The notes under the pieces are model-generated. The model had not been told where the DNA came from and did no database searches. It saw nothing but the letters and a program-made list of their open reading frames with translations. Positions 47,996-57,238 of a DNA stretch of 64,000 nucleotides are shown in pieces (the first letter of the stretch is position 1; every line of letters begins with the position of its first letter). The position numbers were made by a program, and so were the translations under genes. The DNA comes from Primorskyibacter marinus (GTDB taxonomy: Bacteria; Pseudomonadota; Alphaproteobacteria; Rhodobacterales; Rhodobacteraceae), in NCBI RefSeq assembly GCF_003313245.1, contig NZ_QJSD01000002.1, forward strand, positions 1-64,000, in the 5' to 3' direction.

Positions 47996-48849
47996 TACGT
48001 CTCTACCCTACTGCGCCAAGTCTCTAACAGCCGGTCGGGGTCCGCTGAAGACATGGGCAAAGGGGCAACCTTCTGCAAGCGCGACGTGTCCAGTTCCACC
48101 AGGGCATTGGCATTATCAGACGCATCCTTCCACGCGACATCGCAACCGGCGGCTTCTGCTATCGCCTGCATCGACGTCGCTTTCGGCGCGGATATGTTGA
48201 CCAGAAAAGGCGTGCTATTCAAAGGGCACCGAAGCAGCCCGACAAGGGCATGCAGCAGATCTTGCGGTGCGATGTAGCTTCTGCGCGGCCCCTGCCCGTC
48301 TGCAAATCTATCCAGAATGACATGTGGCCCGGCGCGCATCGTGGCAAACAGACTATCCGCACCAGCAACATTGCCGATCCGCATCAGGCAAGGCTTCGGC
48401 CCGTGTGGATGCGCCGCGTACCAGTCCGCAACCGCGTGCTCCATCTCCAGTTTGGCGCGGCCGTAATCATTCTGCGGAGCGGCTGGAATGTCCTCTGACA
48501 TCGGATGTGGTGACGGCTTATAGATTGCGGCGGACGAGCAGTGCAGCACACGTTCTGCGTTTAGTTGATGAGCAAGGGTTTGAGCCTCGATCGCCAATAT
48601 TCCATTGTCACTCAGATCGGCTCCCTGCCCCGGCGTTACGCCCCAAAGTGCAATCACCGCATGTACCGGACCGACTTGCAGCGGCCCGTCGCCCGGCTGC
48701 CACCGCACGCCACCTTCCGGAATGACAGGGTTGCGAAAAATTGAGACAAGCTCAAAGCCCGGCGGTGGCGCGTTTTTCCAGGCAGCCCGGAACATCGTCC
48801 CCAGCTTGCCACCTGCACCAAGAAGCAGCACCCGCTTTATTTGCGTCAT
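47995..48849 (-). CDS. NAD(P)-dependent nucleotide-sugar epimerase/dehydratase-like protein
   Basis: A 284-residue extended short-chain dehydrogenase/reductase. The cofactor loop reads LLLGAGGKLGTM near the N terminus, the Ser of the active site lies in VLHCSSAAIY, and the Tyr-X3-Lys pair is in DYGRAKLEME. Lineage and neighbours suggest it modifies a sugar nucleotide for the polysaccharide started by the next gene, but the substrate is not evident. The ATG with ggaagg upstream is preferred; 36 upstream in-frame codons are unconserved. Confidence 0.8.
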   Translation of the reverse strand: MTQIKRVLLLGAGGKLGTMFRAAWKNAPPPGFELVSIFRNPVIPEGGVRWQPGDGPLQVGPVHAVIALWGVTPGQGADLSDNGILAIEAQTLAHQLNAERVLHCSSAAIYKPSPHPMSEDIPAAPQNDYGRAKLEMEHAVADWYAAHPHGPKPCLMRIGNVAGADSLFATMRAGPHVILDRFADGQGPRRSYIAPQDLLHALVGLLRCPLNSTPFLVNISAPKATSMQAIAEAAGCDVAWKDASDNANALVELDTSRLQKVAPLPMSSADPDRLLETWRSRVET

Positions 48850-48999
48850 TCCGGTCACACCTTCCAGAACCGACCCTCTCGATCTCGCCGACAAGCTGAC
48901 AAGAAAGCATGCGCATCGCAGCTGCGCAGGTCTGACCATTTCAACCGAGCCGACCAAGACCGTTCGTCATGCGCACCGCTTCCCAATGCCCGCCAGGAA

Positions 49000-49026
49000 A
49001 TATGTCCGATGTTGTACCGGACATAT
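49000..49026 (-). terminator. Hairpin after the UDP-glucose dehydrogenase gene
   Basis: A perfect 9-bp inverted repeat, atatgtccg (49000-49008) and cggacatat (49018-49026), lies 6 bp beyond the stop codon of ugd on the minus strand. No long T run follows, so its strength as a terminator is uncertain. Confidence 0.5.
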
Positions 49027-49032
49027 GATTGT

Positions 49033-50352
49033 TCAGCGCGTATAGCCCTCGCGACCAATGCTTTCATACGCCACAAAGCCTGCGCGTTCTGCGTCCGTCG
49101 GTGAGTAGACGTTGCGCAGATCCGCCAAACGAGCGGTCGTCATGCTCTCCGCGATCCGCTTCAGATCCAGCGCGCGAAATTCGTTCCATTCGGTCAGAAC
49201 CACAACCAGATCGGCCTTGTCAGCGGCTTCATAGGGATCCTCGATCCAAGTGACACCCGGCAAAAGCGCCTCACCTTCGTGGCGTCCTTGCGGGTCACAA
49301 GCCTTAACCTTCGCCCCACCGCCAACAAGCGCGGGCACGATGGTCAGGGAAGGCGCGTCGCGCATATCATCGGTGTTGGGCTTGAATGTCACACCCAGTA
49401 CAGCGACCGTCTTGCCATTGAACGAACCGCCGCAGAGATCAAGCAGCTTGTCGATCATCCGGCGCTTGATCTCTTCATTGACCTTGATGACCGTCTCGGT
49501 GATCTGCATCGGGACCGCATGTTCCTGGCCTATCCGTGCCAACGCCTTGGTGTCTTTAGGGAAACATGATCCACCATAGCCCGGACCTGCATGCAGGAAC
49601 TTGTTGCCGATCCGGTTGTCCATGCCGACGCCCTTTGACACCTGCTTTACATCCGCGCCGACCTTTTCGCACAAAGCGGCGATCTCGTTGATAAAGGTGA
49701 TCTTGGTGGCGAGAAAGGCGTTCGCGGCATATTTGATCATCTCGGCGGATTCCAGATCGGTGGTCACGATCGGGAAGTCGCGCAGATACAGGGGCCGATA
49801 AATATCGGCCATCACTTCTGCCGCACGATCGGTCTGAACACCGACAACCACGCGGTCCGGCTTCATGAAATCGTCAATCGCCGCGCCTTCGCGCAGAAAT
49901 TCGGGGTTCGAAGCAACATCGAAATCCAGTGACGGGTTGGCCTTTTTGACGACCTCGCCGACCTGACGGTTTGTCCCGACAGGCACGGTCGATTTGGTGA
50001 CGATCACCACATATTCCTTGGCAACGCGGGCAATCTCTTCCGCGGCGGCCATTACATAGGTCAGGTCCGCGTGACCATCACCGCGGCGCGTGGGTGTGCC
50101 AACCGCGATGAAAACCGCATCGGCACCGGTCACTGCCTTCTCCAGATCCATGGTAAAGGCCAGACGGCCGGCTTCGACGTTCTTGTTCATAAGCAGGTCA
50201 AGACCCGGCTCAAAAATCGGAACTTCGCCATTTTCCAGCCGCTCGATCTTGCGGGGATCCTTGTCCACACAAACTACTTCGTGGCCGAAATCAGAGAAAC
50301 AGACCCCTGAAACCAGCCCAACATAACCCGTCCCGATCATTGCGATCTTCAT
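49033..50352 (-). CDS. UDP-glucose 6-dehydrogenase
   Basis: A 439-residue NAD-dependent enzyme oxidising UDP-glucose to UDP-glucuronate for acidic polysaccharides. The NAD loop GTGYVGLVSG begins at residue 7, the substrate helix has NPEFLREGAAIDDF, and the catalytic Cys is in GPGYGGSCFPKDT. GVTFKPNTDDMRDAPS in the C-terminal domain is typical. An aaggaag ribosome-binding site precedes the ATG. Together with the two genes to its left it forms a polysaccharide precursor group. Confidence 0.95.
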   Translation of the reverse strand: MKIAMIGTGYVGLVSGVCFSDFGHEVVCVDKDPRKIERLENGEVPIFEPGLDLLMNKNVEAGRLAFTMDLEKAVTGADAVFIAVGTPTRRGDGHADLTYVMAAAEEIARVAKEYVVIVTKSTVPVGTNRQVGEVVKKANPSLDFDVASNPEFLREGAAIDDFMKPDRVVVGVQTDRAAEVMADIYRPLYLRDFPIVTTDLESAEMIKYAANAFLATKITFINEIAALCEKVGADVKQVSKGVGMDNRIGNKFLHAGPGYGGSCFPKDTKALARIGQEHAVPMQITETVIKVNEEIKRRMIDKLLDLCGGSFNGKTVAVLGVTFKPNTDDMRDAPSLTIVPALVGGGAKVKACDPQGRHEGEALLPGVTWIEDPYEAADKADLVVVLTEWNEFRALDLKRIAESMTTARLADLRNVYSPTDAERAGFVAYESIGREGYTR

Positions 50353-50621
50353 GGGAGCTTCCTTTCACATTCAATTGGCGGAGTTTTTGCGGTCTTTGCG
50401 GCCTTTCGTCAACAACCACGGTCGGCAGAGGGTAAATCTTGCAGAAATTCGTGTATTTGTAACGCAAGATACGACGCGGCCCAAACTGAACGACCCTACT
50501 ATACCAACGGTAACAGATAGTCGCACCTTCGGACCAAGGCTGAAGAAATGGGCCTCGCAGATGTTTGTCTTTATGCTGTTAACCTATAGAGACGACACAA
50601 GAAACGACACAGAGTCACACC

Positions 50622-51845
50622 ATGAGAATTCCCCGTTTTGTTACACAAAATGCGCCTTGGTTGCTGGCTGGTGGTTTCTTGGCTTTCTTGTCGGGCTTTG
50701 GGCAAACATACTTCATTTCGATCTTTGCGGGCGAGATCCGGGCAGAATTCAATCTTTCACATGGTCAATGGGGCGGGATCTATACGCTCGGCACGTCGAT
50801 CTCTGCCCTGGTCATGGTCTGGGCCGGCGGGCTGACCGATATTTTCCGGGCACGGTCACTGGGTTCGGTTGTTCTGATCATTCTGGCGCTGGCCTGCGTG
50901 AGCATGTCATTGGCTCAGGCCAGTTGGGTACTGGTTGGCGTCATTTTCTTTCTGCGTCTGCTTGGTCAGGGCATGCTAAGCCATATCGCCGTAGTGTCCG
51001 TGTCCCGTTGGTTTGTCGCGACGCGTGGCAAAGCCTTGATGTGCGTAGGCCTTGGGTTTTCAATCGGCGAAGCCACGCTACCAGTGAGTTTTGTCGCGGC
51101 CATGAAGGTGCTGGGATGGCGAGAGCTTTGGCTGGTGGCCGCGGGCATCTCGATTCTGGCAATTCCCTTGCTTTGGACATTGCTTAAAACCGAAAGAACA
51201 CCGCAATCCATGGCCGATACGGGTGTGTCCTTAGGCATGGCCGGCCGCCATTGGAGCAGGCCACAAGCGTTCAAACATTGGTTGTTCTGGTTCATGGTGC
51301 CCGCTCTTTTGGGTCCAGCCGCCTTTTCAACCGCATTTTTCTTCAATCAGGTCTATTTCGCCAGTGTGAAGGGCATTGAACACATTCAATTGGTCGCGTT
51401 CTTTCCGCTGTTCACTGCGGTATCCGTGATTTCGATGATCATATCCGGCTGGCTGCTGGACAAATTTGGCACAGCACGGCTGATCCCATGGTTTCAACTG
51501 CCGATGGTGATCGCGTTTGGTTTGTTCGGAACCGGCCAATCGCCGCTCCTGATTGCCTTGGGGCTGGTATTTATGGGGATGACCGCCGGCGCCAACACCA
51601 CGTTGCCCAACGCGTTCTGGGCAGAGTTTTATGGCACACGCTGCCTTGGGTCGATCAAGGCGATGGCTGCGGCTGTCATGGTGTTGGGATCGGCCTTGGG
51701 GCCGGGCCTGACAGGCGTCTTGATTGACCTCGATGTGGGAATTCAAACCCAATATCTTGGCGCCGCAGGATATTTTCTGTTTACCAGTGCGCTAATGGCG
51801 ATTGGCGTCGGTCGCGCCCGTCCACTTCTTGCCATGAACAGTTAA
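50622..51845 (+). CDS. Major facilitator superfamily transporter
   Basis: A 407-residue protein with about twelve hydrophobic segments in two halves. The A-motif region near segment 2-3 reads WAGGLTDIFRARSLG, and RLLGQGMLSHIAVVSVSRWF follows. This subgroup resembles oxalate/formate-antiporter-like or nitrate-like MFS members, but the substrate cannot be told. The 269-bp upstream gap separates it divergently from ugd. Its stop overlaps the smr stop by 4 bp, on opposite strands. Confidence 0.85.
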   Translation: MRIPRFVTQNAPWLLAGGFLAFLSGFGQTYFISIFAGEIRAEFNLSHGQWGGIYTLGTSISALVMVWAGGLTDIFRARSLGSVVLIILALACVSMSLAQASWVLVGVIFFLRLLGQGMLSHIAVVSVSRWFVATRGKALMCVGLGFSIGEATLPVSFVAAMKVLGWRELWLVAAGISILAIPLLWTLLKTERTPQSMADTGVSLGMAGRHWSRPQAFKHWLFWFMVPALLGPAAFSTAFFFNQVYFASVKGIEHIQLVAFFPLFTAVSVISMIISGWLLDKFGTARLIPWFQLPMVIAFGLFGTGQSPLLIALGLVFMGMTAGANTTLPNAFWAEFYGTRCLGSIKAMAAAVMVLGSALGPGLTGVLIDLDVGIQTQYLGAAGYFLFTSALMAIGVGRARPLLAMNS

Positions 51846-52438
51846 CGGTTCTTTCGGAGGTAGACATAGTAAGCGCCGGTGCCACCGTGACGAATATGTG
51901 CTTCAGAGATTTGCATCACCACCTGACCCAGCGGACCCATCCGCAACCACATGGGCACCTGTTGCTTCAGCACCCCACGCCTATGCGGCGCGGGATCGTG
52001 TGGATCATGCCGCGCGCCTTTGCCGGTGATGATCAGAACCAGCCTATGCCCCCTGGATTGCGCCCGCAAGATAAAGCCTGTCAGCGCACCATGCGCCTGA
52101 TCCAGAGTCATGCCATGCAGGTCCAGACGCGCATCGGGCAGAAGTTTGCCGCGCTTGAGGCGGATAAAGGCTTTTTTGTCCATCTGGACCGGATCGGTGC
52201 TTAACCGATCCTTGATGCTTGGGGGCAGGGCGGCCTGACTGTCTCGTTTACGGCTGCGTTCGCCGACCTCAAAGCGGGTCAGTGGCTGCGGTGGGTTTGG
52301 TTCCGGCTGGACATCGGGCTTTTGTGCAGGTTTTGTCGGTTTCGGCTGAAAGACCTTACGCACATCAAGCCGTTCCGTATTTTTTGTTACTTGCCGCCAG
52401 AGATCAAGCTCGTCAGGGCGCACGCGCCGCTTGCTCAT
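51842..52438 (-). CDS. Smr domain protein
   Basis: A 198-residue protein with a basic, Pro-rich N-terminal half and a C-terminal Smr (small MutS-related) nuclease-like domain. The domain is shown by ARLDLHGMTLDQAHGALTGF, LVLIITGKGAR and a closing HGGTGAYYVYLRK. Smr domains can nick nucleic acid or act in ribosome rescue; the role of stand-alone members in alphaproteobacteria is unclear. The start overlaps the mltA stop by 4 bases. Confidence 0.88.
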   Translation of the reverse strand: MSKRRVRPDELDLWRQVTKNTERLDVRKVFQPKPTKPAQKPDVQPEPNPPQPLTRFEVGERSRKRDSQAALPPSIKDRLSTDPVQMDKKAFIRLKRGKLLPDARLDLHGMTLDQAHGALTGFILRAQSRGHRLVLIITGKGARHDPHDPAPHRRGVLKQQVPMWLRMGPLGQVVMQISEAHIRHGGTGAYYVYLRKNR

Positions 52439-53478
52439 TGGACAGCCTCGGGCAAGGTGTCGGGGACGTGCTGCACCGGCATCAACACGACCATCCGGCC
52501 GGTATCTTTCAGCTTGCCGGCCGCCCGTCCTGCCTTGTCGCCCGTTCCAAAAAAGATATCGGCCCGTTGCGCCCCTTTAATGGCGGATCCGGTATCCTGC
52601 GCGACCATAAGTCGGCGGATCGGATCTTTGCCATCTTTTTCAACCCAAACAGGCGCGCCCAGCGGTGTAAAAACCGGGTCCACGGCGATGGATCGTCCGG
52701 CTGTGACAGACCGGTTCATTGCGCCCAGAGGACCAAAATGCGCCGGTATCTCACTGACCTCGCGGAAAAAAACGTAAGATGGGTTGTGATAAAGCAGATC
52801 TTCCCCTTCTCGCGGATTGCGCCGGATCCAGTTCTTGATGACCTGGGCGGACACTTGATGCGCGTCATACACGCCGCGGCGCACCAGCTCTTTGCCAATG
52901 CTGCGATACGGGTGGCCATTGCCGCCGCCATACCCAACACGCAGGAACCCTCCGTCCGGTAGGCGAACCCTGCCAGAGCCTTGGACTTGCAGGAAAAAAA
53001 GTTCTACGGGATCATCCACCCACGCGATTTCCAATCCGCGATCCTGCAAATAGCCGCCACTTAGAATGTCGCGTCGCGTCAACCAAGGCGACACCTCGCG
53101 CGCCTCAGGCGGCAACGTGTGAATGGGAAAGCGATAGGTTTCGGTCTGAACCCGAGAGCCATGCAACTCCGGCTCGAAATAGCCAGTGAACAGCGCGTCA
53201 GTGCCATCCTCGATCAACACAGGCCGAAAAAACAACTCGAAAAACGCTTTGGCGTCAGTCTGCTCCGCAGCGAGCGTACCAAGCGCGCGCCAAACGGGGT
53301 CTTTCATATCGCTGCATGTGGTCAAAAACACATCAAGCGCAGCCTGATGATCATCAGTTCCCCATCCGTCAAGATGTTGAAAATCCAGCAACTTCTGGAC
53401 CGGCTTTCTCTGCGCTGCGGTTTCGTTTCCGGACATAACCACCCCCGCAAACACTGCTGACCGCAGCGTTTCGATCAT
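52435..53478 (-). CDS. mltA: Membrane-bound lytic murein transglycosylase A
   Basis: A 347-residue peptidoglycan transglycosylase. It has the MltA domain (FTGYFEPELHGSR then PPEAREVSPWLTR, and ELFFLQVQGSGRVRLPDG) and the C-terminal 3D domain with its Asp cluster (VAQDTGSAIKGAQRADIFFG). The ATG overlaps the tim44 stop (ATGA), giving MIETLRSAVFAG. The first residues are weakly hydrophobic, without an obvious lipobox. The smr-mltA-tim44 chain of overlaps indicates one operon. Confidence 0.93.
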   Translation of the reverse strand: MIETLRSAVFAGVVMSGNETAAQRKPVQKLLDFQHLDGWGTDDHQAALDVFLTTCSDMKDPVWRALGTLAAEQTDAKAFFELFFRPVLIEDGTDALFTGYFEPELHGSRVQTETYRFPIHTLPPEAREVSPWLTRRDILSGGYLQDRGLEIAWVDDPVELFFLQVQGSGRVRLPDGGFLRVGYGGGNGHPYRSIGKELVRRGVYDAHQVSAQVIKNWIRRNPREGEDLLYHNPSYVFFREVSEIPAHFGPLGAMNRSVTAGRSIAVDPVFTPLGAPVWVEKDGKDPIRRLMVAQDTGSAIKGAQRADIFFGTGDKAGRAAGKLKDTGRMVVLMPVQHVPDTLPEAVQ

Positions 53479-54134
53479 TCGCCGGTTGCGACCAGTTGCC
53501 AGTTCGGGTCGTCTGCACCCATCGCGCGGGCAAAGGTCCACACATCTTTCTGGCGTTTAATCTGGGTCGCACTGCCTTCGATAATTTCGCCGGCCCGATC
53601 GCGTACCACTGAGGTAAGTTCGCCCACGAACCTCACCGTGATTTCAGCCATCCGGGTCTCGTCATGGAACTCGGCATCGCTAAGTGACAGTTCGCGTACG
53701 CCGACAAACTCCGCTTCGATGGTCAAGCCCTGAGCTTCGCGGGATTCAACAACTTCGGCGAAGGACTGATAGACGTCATCGGCGAGGAATGGTTTGATCT
53801 CGGCCAAATCGCCACGCTCGAACCCCATAAGGATCATCTCATAGGCACCACGCGCACCTTGCAAGAAATCAGCGACACCAAATTCCGGTTCCGCAGCTTT
53901 CATTTTTGTCAATGCCTTGGCTGCCGACGAACCATCGGGCACATGATCAATGATGTCACGATCCGGTCCGCCTTCTATCACCGAAAGATCGGGCTTGCGC
54001 CGAGCCGAACTGGCCTTCGGAGTTTTTTGCGTCGGCTCAAAGCCATCACGGGTTCCAAGAACGCTCCTCAAGCGCAGGATCAGAAAAATCACGATGCCTG
54101 CAAGCACCAGAAGTTGTAAAATAGGAGAGCTCAT
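53475..54134 (-). CDS. Tim44/TimA-family membrane-associated protein
   Basis: A 219-residue protein with an N-terminal membrane helix (ILQLLVLAGIVIFLILRLRS) and a C-terminal Tim44-like domain (AYEMILMGFERGDLAEIKPF; ITVRFVGELTSVVRD; KDVWTFARAMGADDPNWQLV). Such proteins are the bacterial relatives of mitochondrial Tim44 and recur next to secB and mltA in alphaproteobacteria. The ATG after agagga is preferred over one eight codons upstream. First gene of the tim44-mltA-smr operon, divergent from fxsA. Confidence 0.88.
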   Translation of the reverse strand: MSSPILQLLVLAGIVIFLILRLRSVLGTRDGFEPTQKTPKASSARRKPDLSVIEGGPDRDIIDHVPDGSSAAKALTKMKAAEPEFGVADFLQGARGAYEMILMGFERGDLAEIKPFLADDVYQSFAEVVESREAQGLTIEAEFVGVRELSLSDAEFHDETRMAEITVRFVGELTSVVRDRAGEIIEGSATQIKRQKDVWTFARAMGADDPNWQLVATGE

Positions 54135-54238
54135 TCGGTCCTCTTTTCTGGCACGCATGGAAACAGCCGATTAGGTTTCTTATGTAGGGGCTGAGGTGGA
54201 GCAAGTCCACCATGCCCGCCCTGAAAGGAGCATTGCAG

Positions 54239-54739
54239 ATGTGGCTGTTTTTAGCATTCCTGTCGATCCCGCTGATCGAAATCGCATTATTCATCCAAGT
54301 CGGTGGATTGATCGGGCTTTGGCCGACACTCGCGATTGTGATCTTGACGGCGATCCTGGGCACATGGCTCGTACGCTCGCAAGGGGCATTGGCAATTGCC
54401 AACCTACGGGAATCATTCTCGGATTTGAGGGATCCGACTGAACATCTGGCGCATGGAGCCATGATATTGTTCTCTGGTGCGCTGCTGTTGACACCCGGCT
54501 TTTTCACGGATGCTGCCGGGTTTGCCCTTCTGGCACCGCCGGTGCGAAGTGCGGTCTACCGTTGGGCGCGCAAACGTGTAAAGGTTCAAAAGTTCGAAAT
54601 GGGAGCGCAACCGGGGCACCGCGCTCCTCCCAATTCCGGACGGGCAGGTCGAAATGACGTGATAGACGGCGAATATACAGAGGTTGATCCGACCAAACGC
54701 CCGACGCATGAGCCGCCGTCAGGTTGGACAAAGCACTGA
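54239..54739 (+). CDS. fxsA: FxsA family membrane protein
   Basis: A 166-residue inner-membrane protein. Membrane segments WLFLAFLSIPLIEIALFIQV and LWPTLAIVILTAILGTWLV, then a further one at LLTPGFFTDAAGFALLAPPV, match FxsA, a protein that reduces phage-T7 exclusion by F plasmids in E. coli and whose native role is unclear. The ATG 10 bp after aaggag fixes the start. The C-terminal 50 residues are hydrophilic. It precedes secB, 75 bp away, on the same strand. Confidence 0.88.
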   Translation: MWLFLAFLSIPLIEIALFIQVGGLIGLWPTLAIVILTAILGTWLVRSQGALAIANLRESFSDLRDPTEHLAHGAMILFSGALLLTPGFFTDAAGFALLAPPVRSAVYRWARKRVKVQKFEMGAQPGHRAPPNSGRAGRNDVIDGEYTEVDPTKRPTHEPPSGWTKH

Positions 54740-54814
54740 TCTGAGGATTGAGACCGCTGCCTGTACCTGTTAATCCGGTGGAGACAGCATTTATGCCATT
54801 GGGAGAGACGACGT

Positions 54815-55315
54815 ATGGCCGAAGAGAATGGGGCCCAGGCCCCCGAAGCTACCGCAGCAGCGCAAAACATGAAAATGAACATTCTTGCGCAGTTTGTGCG
54901 CGATATGTCGTTTGAAAACATCCTGTCGCAGAAAGGCGCGACTGGCGAAGTACAACCTGACGTCACCGTACAGGTTAACCTTGATGCGAAGAAGCGCAGC
55001 GCGGACAACCAGTACGAGGTCGTCCTGAAACTCAAGGTCGACAGCAAGGCCAAGGAAAGCGGCGAGCATCTGTTCCTGTTGGAGCTGGATTATGCCGGCG
55101 TTTTCCAGATCGAAGGTGTTCCGGAAGAGCAGCTGCATCCGTTTCTGCTGATCGAATGCCCGCGGATGCTGTTTCCCTTCGTGCGCCGCATCGTATCAGA
55201 TGTGACCCGCGACGGTGGATTCCCACCGCTAAACCTCGAGAACATTGATTTCCTTCAGCTTTACCGTGCGGAAATTCAACGTCGTCAGGCCGAAAAGCCA
55301 AAGGCTGACGCCTGA
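54815..55315 (+). CDS. secB: Protein-export chaperone SecB
   Basis: A 166-residue tetrameric chaperone that holds precursors unfolded and hands them to SecA. FVRDMSFENILSQKG and the conserved HPFLLIECPRMLFPFVRRIV, SDVTRDGGFPPL and NIDFLQLYRAEI are diagnostic. A gggagaga ribosome-binding site lies upstream. It is convergent with dnaQ, 23 bp away. Confidence 0.96.
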   Translation: MAEENGAQAPEATAAAQNMKMNILAQFVRDMSFENILSQKGATGEVQPDVTVQVNLDAKKRSADNQYEVVLKLKVDSKAKESGEHLFLLELDYAGVFQIEGVPEEQLHPFLLIECPRMLFPFVRRIVSDVTRDGGFPPLNLENIDFLQLYRAEIQRRQAEKPKADA

Positions 55316-55338
55316 CGTTCTGATACGAGCCAAGCGCG

Positions 55339-56025
55339 CTAGGCCTTGAGCCAAAGCGCGCCATCCCCCAGTTTTTCGACAAAGGCGGCATGTGCCGCCT
55401 TTTCCTGTTCTGTGAGATGCGAGGGCAGGGGCGTCGGCCTACGCGATGGACGCCAATCGTCATTTTCGCCTCCGGACTTTGCATCGCGGATCGGTGCGAG
55501 CGCAAAATCCGGCTGCTTGCCCCCGATGAGTTCCAGATAGACCTCTGCCAGGATCTCGCTGTCCAGCAACGCGCCGTGAAGCGTACGGCTGGCATTGTCG
55601 ATGCCAAACCGCCGACAAAGGGCATCCAGCGACGCCGGCGAGCCTGGGAATTTCTTTCGAGCAATCGCCAGCGTGTCTATCGCCTGCTCCCAGGGAAGCT
55701 GTGGCTTCTTGAGCCAGCGAAGCTCTGCGTTGAGAAACTTCATGTCAAAGCTGGCATTGTGGATCACCAGTTTGGAATCGCCCACAAATTCCAGAAACTC
55801 GTCTGCAATCTTCGCGAAGACCGGTTTGTCCCGCAAAAATTCGTCGCCAAGCCCATGCACTTCGAACGCGTCTTGCGGCATGCCCCGTTCGGGATTGATA
55901 TACTGGTGATAGGTCCGTCCCGTTGGAACATGGTTCAACAGCTCCACGCCGCCAATCTCGACAATGCGGTCGCCGGTTTCGGGATCGAAACCGGTGGTTT
56001 CAGTGTCCATCACGATTTCACGCAT
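55339..56025 (-). CDS. dnaQ: DNA polymerase III epsilon subunit (proofreading 3'-5' exonuclease)
   Basis: A 228-residue DEDDh exonuclease. ExoI is [20 protein letters not shown] with the catalytic Asp-X-Glu, ExoII is [16 protein letters not shown], and ExoIII is [18 protein letters not shown] with the His and Asp. The ATG giving [11 protein letters not shown] is correct. Its first 8 bases overlap the coaE 3' end, so the two are cotranscribed. Confidence 0.95.
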   Translation of the reverse strand: MREIVMDTETTGFDPETGDRIVEIGGVELLNHVPTGRTYHQYINPERGMPQDAFEVHGLGDEFLRDKPVFAKIADEFLEFVGDSKLVIHNASFDMKFLNAELRWLKKPQLPWEQAIDTLAIARKKFPGSPASLDALCRRFGIDNASRTLHGALLDSEILAEVYLELIGGKQPDFALAPIRDAKSGGENDDWRPSRRPTPLPSHLTEQEKAAHAAFVEKLGDGALWLKA

Positions 56026-56605
56026 CACGCATCCGCCTTTTGATGTCAGTGACCACATGCTGCACGTCCGCGCGAGCCTGGTCCATGGTCATCGTATCAA
56101 CGACATAATCCGCGCGCGCAAGCTTGTCAGCGATCGGCAACTGTTGTGCCAGGATCATCTCAAACTGGCTGACGCTCATCGTCCCTCTGTCCAGCACACG
56201 CTGCCGCTGGGTCTCTGGCGAAACAGTCACGCAAGCCACGGCGTCAAATTCCGCCTGGCTGTTCGTTTCAAACAGCAAAGGGATGTCGAACACGCAAATC
56301 GTCGCTTTCGTGTCGGTGGAAAATTGTAACCGGTCTTCGCGCACAAGCGGATGGATGATGGATTCGATGCGTTTCAGCGCGGTGTTGTCGGCCGAGATAA
56401 TCCGTTTCAACGCCTCTCGGGAAACTTCGCCGTTGATGATCGCATCAGGGAATTCTGCTTGCATCAACGGGACGGCCGCACCGGAATAGAGACGATGTAC
56501 GGCAGCGTCGGCGTCCCATATATCACAGCCTTCCTCCGCGAACAGTCGCGCGGTGGTGGATTTACCCATCCCGATTGAGCCTGTCAGGCCAAGCCGAAAG
56601 GTCAT
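56018..56605 (-). CDS. coaE: Dephospho-CoA kinase
   Basis: A 195-residue kinase for the last step of coenzyme A synthesis. The P-loop [17 protein letters not shown] is at residues 6-22, [10 protein letters not shown] follows near 34, and [11 protein letters not shown] with [11 protein letters not shown] completes the lid region. It lies 25 bp after maf; the shikimate dehydrogenase gene aroE, which often separates these two genes in relatives, is not here. Confidence 0.95.
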   Translation of the reverse strand: MTFRLGLTGSIGMGKSTTARLFAEEGCDIWDADAAVHRLYSGAAVPLMQAEFPDAIINGEVSREALKRIISADNTALKRIESIIHPLVREDRLQFSTDTKATICVFDIPLLFETNSQAEFDAVACVTVSPETQRQRVLDRGTMSVSQFEMILAQQLPIADKLARADYVVDTMTMDQARADVQHVVTDIKRRMRDA

Positions 56606-56630
56606 GACCTGCCCAAAGTTTCACATGCGA

Positions 56631-57230
56631 TCATTCTTCCACGACCCCGCTGATCGTCAGATACCCCAACAATTCCAGCAGCGGCAGCCCAAGGATCGTG
56701 AAATAGTCGCCCTCGACCCGCGCAAACAGACGTACCCCTTCTTCTTCCAACTTATATCCCCCTACGGAATGCTGAATGCTCTGCCAGTTTCGGTCGATGT
56801 AGCCATCAATATAGCTTTCGGAAAATGCGCGCATCGTCAGCCGGGCGGTCGATACATGACGCCATGTCGGCTTTCCGTCCTTATATATGACCGCCGCAGA
56901 CAAAAGCTGATGCTTGCGATCCCGCAACAACATCAACTGGTCGCGCGCCTCCTGGGGTGTTGCGGGCTTGGAGATGATCTTTCGATCAACCGCCAGGACT
57001 TGATCACATCCCAGAACAAGGTGGTCAGGCGCCTTGCTGCTGGCTTTCTTTGCTTTCATTTCTGCCAAGGTATCCGCGACATCGCGTGGTGGCGCGCCTT
57101 CGGCCTCCAACGCGCGTCGTACGGAAATTTCATCAATTACCGCTGGCGCCACACGGATCTGTACGCCCGCGTTGCGTAAAAGCTGTGCCCGGATCGCAGA
57201 GCCTGACGCAAGAACCAGCTCAGTAGTCAT
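56631..57230 (-). CDS. maf: Maf-family nucleoside triphosphate pyrophosphatase
   Basis: A 199-residue Maf/ham1-like house-cleaning enzyme. LVLASGSAIRAQLLRNAGVQ is the N-terminal signature with the substrate-binding Ser and Arg; DHLVLGCDQVLAVD holds the catalytic Asp, and EGDYFTILGLPLLELLGYL closes the protein. In this start context the initiator ATG touches a perfect DnaA box (57230-57238). It is the first gene leftward from the presumed origin. Confidence 0.92.
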   Translation of the reverse strand: MTTELVLASGSAIRAQLLRNAGVQIRVAPAVIDEISVRRALEAEGAPPRDVADTLAEMKAKKASSKAPDHLVLGCDQVLAVDRKIISKPATPQEARDQLMLLRDRKHQLLSAAVIYKDGKPTWRHVSTARLTMRAFSESYIDGYIDRNWQSIQHSVGGYKLEEEGVRLFARVEGDYFTILGLPLLELLGYLTISGVVEE

Positions 57231-57238
57231 GTGGATAA
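57230..57238 (-). promoter_or_regulatory. Perfect DnaA box
   Basis: tgtggataa is the exact reverse complement of the consensus DnaA box TTATCCACA. It starts on the last base of the maf start codon complement, so DnaA bound here could also influence maf transcription. Confidence 0.75.
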
